Assembly (NCBI GenBank): GCA_011773465.1
Contig: WVXO01000031.1
Span: 1-40,188 of the forward strand
Source of the DNA: Candidatus Aminicenantota bacterium
GTDB taxonomy: Bacteria > Acidobacteriota > Aminicenantia > Aminicenantales > Aminicenantaceae
DNA: 40,188 nt
Reading direction: 5' to 3'
Shown: positions 34,402 through 40,188 of the stretch, in pieces
Layout of the letters: each line of letters begins with the position of its first letter
How positions within the stretch are numbered: position 1 is the first letter of the stretch
Translations under genes and position numbers: made by a program
Notes under the pieces: model-generated
Told to the model about the DNA's origin: nothing
Database searches by the model: none
Seen by the model: only the letters and a program-made list of their open reading frames with translations

Positions 34402-34738
34402 CTTCTTCCTTTCTTTTAACCACGGCATCCGATCCGGTGGCTTTGATGGCCACATCTCGCATCATTCGCTCAAGGTGATCTGTGACCTTCCTGTAATCCG
34501 AAAACCCAACCACTACAGGGCAAAATTTGTCTCTTAAAGCCTCTCTTTTGTCTTTGAGAGGTTCTAAAAATTTATCATGTAAAAAGCATAGGGCAAAATT
34601 TTCCTTTTCAATAGTTTCCAGAGCTTCACTGGCCTCTTCTAAATTCTTGGGTGAAAAAACCTTTACTCCCAGTGCCCTTAGAGCAAAGACAATATCGGTG
34701 TCTCCTACAATTGCAACTTTATCAAACATAGGTCTCAC
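34388..34738 (-). CDS. ntpG: V-type ATPase subunit F (ntpG; rotor accessory subunit)
   Basis: Small Rossmann-like subunit that binds subunit D and modulates hydrolysis; it is called G in the Enterococcus nomenclature. 116 residues with FDKVAIVGDTDIVFALRALGVKVF. Start is GTG at 34738, with AGGAAGGA just upstream, giving overlap with subunit C; ATG 34729 is an alternative nearer the family N terminus but farther from that site. Confidence 0.88.
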   Translation of the reverse strand: MRPMFDKVAIVGDTDIVFALRALGVKVFSPKNLEEASEALETIEKENFALCFLHDKFLEPLKDKREALRDKFCPVVVGFSDYRKVTDHLERMMRDVAIKATGSDAVVKRKEEDERR

Positions 34739-35507
34739 TTATCCTTCCTCTTAAAAATTCATGAGGAATCTGGTTGATTTTCCCGATGCCAATAAGTCTC
34801 ACCAGATTCAATTCTCTTCGCTTTGCCAGTCCGTAGGTGAAGACTGGCTCAGGTCCAAACACGATGTATTTTGCTCTCTTCAAATATTTCATTAAAAAGT
34901 CCTCGATCTCTCGTTCCAGCACAATAAATGTCTCCCCTAATTCAAGCGCCTCGCTCGCTTTGTTCCAAAGGTCTTGATAAGGGCTGGCTTGAAGTTTCTC
35001 TCCAATCTCGGCGAAAGAAAGATCAAAGTTTTGGAGCAAAATCTTCTCATCCAAAAAACCGCCTTTTAAGATCAAGCTTTCAAACTTTTTTCGCGAAAGA
35101 CCCAAATATTTAACACGGAGAAAAACCTTAAGGTTGCCTAAATCAATTTTATGCCTGATATAGTCTTTGATAAAGGAATAACCCGCTCTCTCAGCAATCG
35201 ACATCGCATTCTTAGGATGGTTTTCTTCAAGGAATATCTTGAGGATATCTCCTTCAAGGAGAACTTCTTCCAGTAAACGATAAAGGTTTCTTTCTTCCTT
35301 TTCTAGGTATTCATCCAACTCATCTGAATCCTTGATTTGAACCATCTCTTCTGAAAAACTTCCTACGTCGAATATGACTTTCATAGCAGAAGAAAAATCA
35401 CTCTCCTCCGAAGCCTCGCTGAAGATGGCCTTCTCGACTAACCTTTTCTCAAGCGCGCGCACTCGGCCCACAGCATAGGCATAATTCAGTCTGGAGGGTT
35501 TCTTCAT
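34722..35507 (-). CDS. ntpC: V-type ATPase subunit C (AC39-like)
   Basis: Cone-shaped socket joining the rotor shaft to the membrane ring. The 261 residues (MKKPSRLNYAYAVGRVRALEKRL opening, mostly helical, ending near KINQIPHEFLRGRI) fit AC39-type proteins, whose usual length is about 320-350. The shortness may mean one of the three-helix bundle repeats is reduced. The assignment rests on the operon position and the YAYAVGRVRALE and QIPHEFLRGRI segments. Confidence 0.88.
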   Translation of the reverse strand: MKKPSRLNYAYAVGRVRALEKRLVEKAIFSEASEESDFSSAMKVIFDVGSFSEEMVQIKDSDELDEYLEKEERNLYRLLEEVLLEGDILKIFLEENHPKNAMSIAERAGYSFIKDYIRHKIDLGNLKVFLRVKYLGLSRKKFESLILKGGFLDEKILLQNFDLSFAEIGEKLQASPYQDLWNKASEALELGETFIVLEREIEDFLMKYLKRAKYIVFGPEPVFTYGLAKRRELNLVRLIGIGKINQIPHEFLRGRISETYV

Positions 35508-35920
35508 ATTTTTAAGGCCTCTAATATTTCGCTTTCAAGTTTGGAACGAAGTTCTTCCTTTAATTTTTCCTCATCATAGGGCTCTTCGCTTTCTCCCTCT
35601 TTCATGATGATTTTCCTTTTAGGGCCCTCTTTTCCCTTAGCCCCTTTCTGGAAAGCTTTCTCCAGAACTTGTTCAATGAGCTCTTTTTTGCGGGAGAGGG
35701 TATTGATTTTCTTCTCAAGACGAGCCTGAGTGACAATACGGCTTGCTTCAAGGTGACCTTGCCTCTCCGCTTCTTTCAGCAGGGCTGCGGCTATATCAGA
35801 AGCTTCTTTTCGAGCTTTTTCTTTAATCTCCGCAGCCTTCTTCTTGCTCTCAAGGACGATTTCATCTGCCTCAGTCTGGGCATCCTTAATAATTCTTTCC
35901 AGGATTTTCTCTAAACTCAT
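35504..35920 (-). CDS. ntpE: V-type ATPase subunit E (peripheral stalk)
   Basis: Coiled-coil peripheral stalk subunit, 138 residues, starting MSLEKILERIIKDAQTEADEI with a long Lys, Glu and Ala-rich helix. The usual length is about 190-200, so the C-terminal globular part is shortened (only LEKAFQKGAKGKEG ... LRSKLESEILEAL remains). Overlaps ntpC by 4 bp. Confidence 0.85.
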   Translation of the reverse strand: MSLEKILERIIKDAQTEADEIVLESKKKAAEIKEKARKEASDIAAALLKEAERQGHLEASRIVTQARLEKKINTLSRKKELIEQVLEKAFQKGAKGKEGPKRKIIMKEGESEEPYDEEKLKEELRSKLESEILEALKI

Positions 35921-35936
35921 GATTCTCTCTTAACTT

Positions 35937-36410
35937 CTAAAGGTTTATGCCGTTGAGCAGAAGGATGGTAATGAGTAATCCCAGCACTGCATATGTCTCC
36001 ACCAATGCAGCCATGATCACCGGTTTCATCAGGTCTTTGGGCTGCTTGGCTACCATATAAACACCAGAAGCACAGACTTTTCCTTGATGGATCCCTGAAA
36101 CCAGCCCGGCAAGGGCAACAGGCAGACAGGCGATAAGTATCTGCCAGCCCTGGTAAATCGTTGGAGACTTCAAGGGTCCTCCCACAAGACCCAGGCTTAA
36201 CATGACCAAAAAGGCGCTTAAAAATCCATAAATGCCCTGAGTGCCAGGAAGAGCCACAAGCAAGAGATAGCTTCCAAATTTTTCTGGATCCTCACTCATG
36301 ACTCCACTTGAGGCTTGGCCTGCCAGTCCAACACCAATAGCTGAACCAATGCCACCCAGGACAACGGCAAGAGCTCCTCCAAAGACAGCTAATGTGAATC
36401 CCAACTCCAT
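35937..36410 (-). CDS. ntpK: V-type ATPase membrane ring subunit K (Na+-binding type)
   Basis: Rotor-ring proteolipid with two fused hairpins (four membrane helices), 157 residues. The ion site keeps the Enterococcus hirae set: Leu54, Thr57 and Gln58 in LPGTQG, Tyr61, Gln109 in SGIHQG and Glu138 in VETYAVLG. Spacings (3, 1, 3 and 29 residues) equal those of E. hirae Leu61, Thr64, Gln65, Tyr68, Gln110 and Glu139. The first hairpin lacks a carboxylate, as in NtpK. I chose ATG 36410 because GAGGAGG lies eight bases before it; the GTG at 36419 sits directly on that site. Confidence 0.93.
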   Translation of the reverse strand: MELGFTLAVFGGALAVVLGGIGSAIGVGLAGQASSGVMSEDPEKFGSYLLLVALPGTQGIYGFLSAFLVMLSLGLVGGPLKSPTIYQGWQILIACLPVALAGLVSGIHQGKVCASGVYMVAKQPKDLMKPVIMAALVETYAVLGLLITILLLNGINL

Positions 36411-36448
36411 TTCTGCCACCTCCTCACATTCTCATTTAACAAATTTAT

Positions 36449-38359
36449 TCAGATAAATTCAACAAACTTGCTTTCAAGTTCAAAAGGACTAAAAGGCTTG
36501 CCCCCAGATTTGAAGAATTTGCTGAAGAATTCAACAAACTGAAGGCGCATGGAATGAACAAAGCCACCCAAAAAGCTGATACCTAAATTAAACAAATGAC
36601 CTCCGATAAATATCAGAGCAGCCAACAACCAGCCAACCCAGGGGATGCCCAGGGCTGTCTGGCAGAGAGTATTCACCACCATGGCAATTACAGATGTTGC
36701 CAGTCCCAAAGCCAGGAGACGTGAATAGGAAAGAACATCCGCCAAATATCGCGAGATCCCGTAGAGACTGTACAGCCCGCCAAAAAAACGGGCAAACGGA
36801 TTACGACTGGGAGAGCCAAAGAAAACAATCCCGCTGGCCCCCACGAGAGATAAAATTCCCCAGATGGACTGTTTGGTCTGAAAATAAATGACAAGGGTTG
36901 GCAAGAGCAACAACCATCCTCCCTGGGCAAAAATGGATTCAAGGTAGAGTTTGTTCTTTATTCCGTTGATCATATTGAGGAGCGTTCCAAACCAGACCTG
37001 AACAAAGCCAAGGACAAGAGCAAGAATCAAGAACGAAAGCGGGTCTTGGAGAGGGTCCAAAACCATCAACTCGCTCACAGGAAAACCAAACCAGCCGCCG
37101 ATCAAAGCTCCAAGAATAGCGGTTGAGACTCCTAAGAGTGTAAAAAGCTTTAAGAATTGAAGCAGGCCCCCTTTTGGCTTTGCGAATTTGATTAAGAGCA
37201 AGCTTAGAAGCGCAGCGAGCAGTCCATATCCCGCCTCACTGACACACAGGCCTACGAAAAGGAAAAAAAATGGAGCCATGGGAAGAGTAGGATCAAACGA
37301 GCCGCGCTGGGGAAGACCGTAAAGTTTAGTCAATAGCTCAAAAGGCTTCCCCGGCTTTGGATTTTTCAGGATAACTGGCGGTTCTTCCTCAGGAAGAGGA
37401 GCCCGAGCATAAATCTCTATGGCATCGGTGTAAGGCTGAAGCTTTGATTTGAGTTTCTCAGCATCCGAAGACCGAATCCACCCTTCCATGTAAAAAACAC
37501 GTTCTGTCTCGCCTAAAAGATGAGAGGAGAATATTTTTCCCCGCTCATTAAGAAGAACATCATGAAGGAGCATGAGATTTTCACGATGAATAAAGAGATT
37601 CTGGCCTTCTCTCTCCAGGTTGGCAAGCTTTCCCTCTTTTTCCTTTATCTCTTCCTTGATTTTCTCCATGACATTTTTCACTTTGTCATTCTCATCTGCC
37701 TTATTCAGCATGTTCTCGGTAAAATAAAGATGGACAAAGTTCAAATCTTTAAGGATTTGTTCAAAATACTCTCTTTCCCCCTTGGGATAAATAAGAAAAA
37801 GATAAATTATTCTTTTTCTGCGATTTATGACTTCAAACCAGATGGCTTCTTTCTCTGCCAACTCCTTGAATGATTGCTCCTGAGAAAGGGGCAGGGAACC
37901 CAGGAGGATTTCTGTCGAATCAGTCGGCTTCAAAGATCTCAGAGGTAATTCCAAGCCTTCGAGCGGATTGAGAAACTCTTCTTCTTTCTCTAAAAATCTA
38001 ATCTCTGAAAGCAACTCGTCTTTTTCAGCTTCGAGTTTTTCAATCTTGTCCAAAACAGGAAGATAATCAAAGTCTAAAATTTCTTCTCTTTTCTGGCGGT
38101 CGATTTGTGGCTTTTGAGCAAAGAGTTTTTTCACAAATCCCTTTTCCTCCCAGCGGGAAAGATAGACCAAAGCAGAGGATAGCCGATGAAGACGGTGCTC
38201 AAGGTGAGAAACTTCCTGGAAGGAAGATTCGAGGTCTAATTCTTCGAAGTTTGCTCTTTCAAGTTGAATCAGTCCTTCTTCTTGGAGAGTGGAAAGAATT
38301 TCCATCTTCACACCAGCATGGGCAAGAATTTGGACCTTTTGAACTTCGGCTATGGCCAT
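36449..38359 (-). CDS. ntpI: V-type ATPase subunit I (membrane stator, subunit a-like)
   Basis: Stator subunit with the ion half-channels. 636 residues: an N-terminal soluble region with long coiled coils (about 40-330) and a C-terminal membrane region of about seven helices (from FLFVGLCVSEAGYG). YGISRYLADVLSYSRLLALGLATSVIAMVVN carries the likely essential Arg in the helix facing the ring. The typical ending HSMRLQFVEFFSKFFKSGGKPFSPF is present. 30 bp separate it from ntpK and 3 bp from the small coiled-coil gene. Confidence 0.93.
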   Translation of the reverse strand: MAIAEVQKVQILAHAGVKMEILSTLQEEGLIQLERANFEELDLESSFQEVSHLEHRLHRLSSALVYLSRWEEKGFVKKLFAQKPQIDRQKREEILDFDYLPVLDKIEKLEAEKDELLSEIRFLEKEEEFLNPLEGLELPLRSLKPTDSTEILLGSLPLSQEQSFKELAEKEAIWFEVINRRKRIIYLFLIYPKGEREYFEQILKDLNFVHLYFTENMLNKADENDKVKNVMEKIKEEIKEKEGKLANLEREGQNLFIHRENLMLLHDVLLNERGKIFSSHLLGETERVFYMEGWIRSSDAEKLKSKLQPYTDAIEIYARAPLPEEEPPVILKNPKPGKPFELLTKLYGLPQRGSFDPTLPMAPFFFLFVGLCVSEAGYGLLAALLSLLLIKFAKPKGGLLQFLKLFTLLGVSTAILGALIGGWFGFPVSELMVLDPLQDPLSFLILALVLGFVQVWFGTLLNMINGIKNKLYLESIFAQGGWLLLLPTLVIYFQTKQSIWGILSLVGASGIVFFGSPSRNPFARFFGGLYSLYGISRYLADVLSYSRLLALGLATSVIAMVVNTLCQTALGIPWVGWLLAALIFIGGHLFNLGISFLGGFVHSMRLQFVEFFSKFFKSGGKPFSPFELESKFVEFI

Positions 38360-38362
38360 GAG

Positions 38363-38722
38363 TTAAAGCTTTTCTCCCTCGAAAAAGTTCTTAATTTTTT
38401 CTGCGATCTTTTCAACTGTTCTGGACATGGCTGCTTCAGCTTTTTGATTCATACGAGCCGCATCCTCCTCAGATTTTTTCCTTATTTTCTCCGCTTCGTT
38501 CGAAGCAGTCTGGATTATGGCCTTCATTCTCTCTTCAGCTTTTTTACGGGCCCCGTTTAATTTTTTCTCCTTGATTTTCCTTGCCTCATCATAAGCGTCC
38601 TGGATGACTCTTGCAGCTTTCTTTTCTCGAGCGTCTTGAATGATCCTTCGTGCTTTTTCCTCAGCATCTTTAACCTTTTCTACAGCGGTGAGAACATCGC
38701 TTTTACTTTTTTTTTCGCCCAT
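38363..38722 (-). CDS. ntpF: V-type ATPase coiled-coil peripheral-stalk subunit (NtpF/AhaH type)
   Basis: 119-residue, almost wholly charged coiled coil (KDAEEKARRIIQDAREKKAA), first gene of the operon. Equivalent to NtpF of E. hirae (G/H in other schemes), which pairs with subunit E in the peripheral stalk. AAGGA lies ahead of the ATG. The full order ntpF-I-K-E-C-G-A-B-D equals the E. hirae order. Confidence 0.88.
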   Translation of the reverse strand: MGEKKSKSDVLTAVEKVKDAEEKARRIIQDAREKKAARVIQDAYDEARKIKEKKLNGARKKAEERMKAIIQTASNEAEKIRKKSEEDAARMNQKAEAAMSRTVEKIAEKIKNFFEGEKL

Positions 38723-38830
38723 CTTTATGATCCTTTATTTTCTATGTGCCCAATAACTTATTTTCTTTAACAGAGTCTTTCCTCCGTATTTCCCTCCAGA
38801 ATCTTTCGCTGGCAGAAGATTCGGAAAACT

Positions 38831-38859
38831 ATTATATCCAATACCTTTTCCTTTTTAAA
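38831..38859 (-). promoter_or_regulatory. Predicted sigma-70 promoter of the V-ATPase operon
   Basis: On the minus strand TTTAAA (38854-38859), a 17-bp spacer and a perfect TATAAT (38831-38836). It would give a leader of about 100 bases containing two GGAGG-like purine stretches (near 38785-38800). The rest of 38723-39038 holds family A repeats and no gene. Confidence 0.6.
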
Positions 38860-38908
38860 GAGCAAAGACGATGAGGATATGCTTTCGCTTCTCCGTTTTA
38901 AATATTTT

Positions 38909-38999
38909 GTAGGCGTTTGATTTGTCAAACATGCATCTTTGTTTATGCAAATAAATTTTTTCATTTTATTAAGGTGGGCTTGATGAATCAAGCCCCTAC
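38909..38999. repeat. Composite palindromic element (family A, third head-to-head pair)
   Basis: A copy at about 38909-38935 (GTAGGCGTTTGAT ... GTCAAACATGCATC, the most diverged) faces one at 38973-38999 (GGTGGGCTTGAT ... ATCAAGCCCCTAC) across an AT-rich spacer. Same architecture as 10016-10092 and 10382-10461. Confidence 0.75.
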
Positions 39000-39038
39000 A
39001 GACGAATCAAGCCCCTACAGATGAATCAAGCCCCTATA
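38982..39038. repeat. Three tandem 19-bp half-sites of the family A element
   Basis: GATGAATCAAGCCCCTACA, then GACGAATCAAGCCCCTACA, then GATGAATCAAGCCCCTATA, directly abutting. The third unit ends at the base before the stop codon of the 39039-39878 gene. The first unit is the right half of the palindrome at 38973-38999. Confidence 0.85.
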
Positions 39039-39878
39039 TCAGGGCAGAAAGGTTGGATAAAGATAATAAGCACGGAAATCAAGCTTTCTTTTCCTCATCT
39101 TCCTTTCCAAAGCTCTAAAAGGAGATCTGTAGTCAAAAAGAGAAGACTCGAAAAGGACAATAGCCTGAGTTTTGATAAAATCGCGAAGCAGGGAGAGATC
39201 TAATCCTTTCTCCACATGAAGAATTAGTTTTGCTCCTGCAGAAACAACAGATTTTAACTTATCCAAGACAAGAGCCGGATCCTCAGGCTCTTGAAATATC
39301 TGATCGGAAATATGAATCCAGGTCTCATTTCTTGCCAGATCTTCAAGAGAATTCTCCAATAAACCATGAAGATAATAAACAAGCCAGCTTCCCCCCTTTC
39401 GGCAAGCATGCGCCAATTCATTAAGCTTTGAAATTTCTCTTTTCATTTCCCTGTTGGACATATAAAAATATATTCCACTTCTTCCCATATCCTTAAGGTC
39501 AAAAAAAGAAATGGAACTTGACTCTTCTTCGGACTCAAGACTCCCGTGATGAAAATAAGCAACGAAAGCTCCTCCTTTCTGGCAGGCTCTATTCACGCGC
39601 TCCAATTCAGACGCTTCGGCCCGCGCTTCATCCGAGGTGTAAAGGTCTGCTCCTGCTTCTCCAAGCCACTCAAGCTGGAAGCGATCGAGCTTGCCTGAGT
39701 CAATCAGGCGAAAGCGAGCTCCTTTTTTTCGGCAAAGCTTGACAGAATCCAAAAGCCATGGAAATTCGTACTGATCATCTCTGACTGTAACATCCGTTCC
39801 TTTGCCAGCCCAGGAAAGAAGTTCGTAAGCTTTCTCTGGGAGCTCCGCATTTTTGTCTTTCCTACTTTTGTCTTCCAT
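39039..39878 (-). CDS. Unrecognised protein with quarter-repeated beta/alpha-barrel pattern
   Basis: 279 residues, no signal peptide or membrane segment; I recognise no family. The sequence repeats: KLCRKKGARFRLIDSGKL (48-65), RACQKGGAFVAYFHHGSLE (97-115), HACRKGGSWLVYYLHGLLE (157-175) and a weaker SVVSAGAKLILHVEKG (210-225). Each is followed 22-31 residues later by a second strand ending in S[DN]: ADLYTSD, GIYFYMSN, TWIHISD and AIVLFES. That gives eight predicted strands alternating with helices, the pattern of a TIM-type barrel made of four two-strand repeats. Acidic or His side chains at strand ends (YFHHG, LYTSD, WIHISD) could form an active site. AGAGGA precedes the ATG; it has its own promoter and stands divergent in time from the V-ATPase, on the same strand. 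Confidence 0.6.
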   Translation of the reverse strand: MEDKSRKDKNAELPEKAYELLSWAGKGTDVTVRDDQYEFPWLLDSVKLCRKKGARFRLIDSGKLDRFQLEWLGEAGADLYTSDEARAEASELERVNRACQKGGAFVAYFHHGSLESEEESSSISFFDLKDMGRSGIYFYMSNREMKREISKLNELAHACRKGGSWLVYYLHGLLENSLEDLARNETWIHISDQIFQEPEDPALVLDKLKSVVSAGAKLILHVEKGLDLSLLRDFIKTQAIVLFESSLFDYRSPFRALERKMRKRKLDFRAYYLYPTFLP

Positions 39879-39996
39879 CTATAATTTATCCTCTTTATTC
39901 ATGGCCTATATTTATCTGCTTAATGGTCAAAAAGCTCTCTTCGAATCCTGAGCTTCTTCACCATTCTTTAACGCTTCTAAGCTGAAAGCTTCGAAA

Positions 39997-40025
39997 CATA
40001 TAGCATCGCCATTAAGGGATGTCAA
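39997..40025 (-). promoter_or_regulatory. Predicted sigma-70 promoter of the barrel-protein gene
   Basis: On the minus strand a perfect TTGACA (40020-40025), a 17-bp spacer and TATATG (39997-40002). It would give a leader of about 110 bases to the ATG at 39878, with an AAGCT-GAA-AGCTT hairpin near its start (39979-39991). The 39879-40188 stretch otherwise contains only the family B palindrome. Confidence 0.6.
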
Positions 40026-40113
40026 GTCAGCTCCATGAAAAAATATCATTTTCCTTAATGAGGAAGTAATCATACATAACGTAAGAGAATTTGGCTATAG
40101 ATGAAATAGCCTT

Positions 40114-40140
40114 AAAAATGGGGCCAGGCCCCATTTTTTT
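40114..40140. repeat. Family B palindrome with long T-run
   Basis: AAAAATGGGGCC-A-GGCCCCATTTTT, a perfect 12-bp inverted repeat followed by more T on the plus strand. The best-preserved copy; it would serve as an intrinsic terminator in either direction. Confidence 0.8.
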
Positions 40141-40188
40141 TAGAGAGAGGATACTCTCAACTTGTGGACAAAAGATTAGATTAGAAAA

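Noticed and set aside
38767-38991. 74-codon minus-strand ORF before the V-ATPase operon
   Set aside because: Built partly from the family A palindrome and the V-ATPase promoter region; no ribosome site.
38982-39038. CRISPR array
   Set aside because: The 19-bp units abut with no spacers and derive from the family A palindrome; no cas genes.
1-40188. tRNA, rRNA or riboswitch genes
   Set aside because: I found no cloverleaf with a T-loop GTTCRANYC and matching arms, no rRNA-like sequence, and no recognisable purine or other riboswitch core upstream of the pur operon.

Overview
The window looks like a chromosomal segment of an uncultured anaerobic bacterium with moderate GC. No rRNA or tRNA is visible to fix the taxonomy. 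The gene set combines a bacterial V-type ATPase, MacB/FtsX-type permeases without ATPases, a NamZ-type muramidase, and many intergenic palindromes of the GGGGCTTGAT/ATCAAGCCC and ATGGGGCC/GGCCCCAT kinds. This suggests an Acidobacteriota-like lineage such as Candidatus Aminicenantes (OP8); that is an inference from gene content and repeat style only. A signal-peptide-rich secretome, TatAC and periplasmic proteases indicate a diderm cell.

Layout. (1) 76-4619, minus strand: a 3-methyladenine DNA glycosylase, then an efflux operon (adaptor plus two MacB-type permeases, no ATPase) with a palindromic operator over its -10 box. (2) 4953-9960, minus: a tight operon rpiB-glyA-purD-purE-mtaB, linking ribose-5-phosphate, glycine/one-carbon supply and purine synthesis with a tRNA methylthiotransferase. 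(3) 9961-10761: about 800 bp of palindromic repeats ending in a good -24/-12 (sigma-54 type) promoter. (4) 10762-15625, plus: two large paralogous FtsX-type permeases. (5) 15845-17434, plus: a secreted ankyrin-repeat protein fused to a metallo-beta-lactamase fold whose metal ligands look lost. (6) 17810-20436, minus: a ferredoxin-nitroreductase and a CtpA-type protease. (7) 20584-30595, plus: tatA-tatC-DUF362-aldehyde dehydrogenase-P-loop kinase-dCMP deaminase, then an exported MurQ/GCKR-like double-SIS protein, NamZ and an IRBP-type S41 protease. (8) 30649-38722, minus: a nine-gene V-ATPase operon in the Enterococcus hirae ntp order, whose K subunit carries the full Na+-binding residue set. 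(9) 39039-39878, minus: an unrecognised protein that reads as an internally repeated beta/alpha barrel, with its own consensus-like promoter.

Functional themes are sodium bioenergetics (V-ATPase), nucleotide supply (pur genes, dCMP deaminase and kinase), cell-wall muropeptide handling (NamZ plus SIS protein) and envelope transport or proteolysis. The most notable items are the orphan barrel protein, the two palindromic repeat families (often arranged head-to-head as composite elements, with a 19-bp tandem array grown from one half-site), the exported MurQ-like protein next to NamZ, the metal-ligand-less ankyrin/MBL fusion, and the sigma-54-type promoter in front of permeases that lack an ATPase. 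All calls are from reading the sequence; no database search was run.
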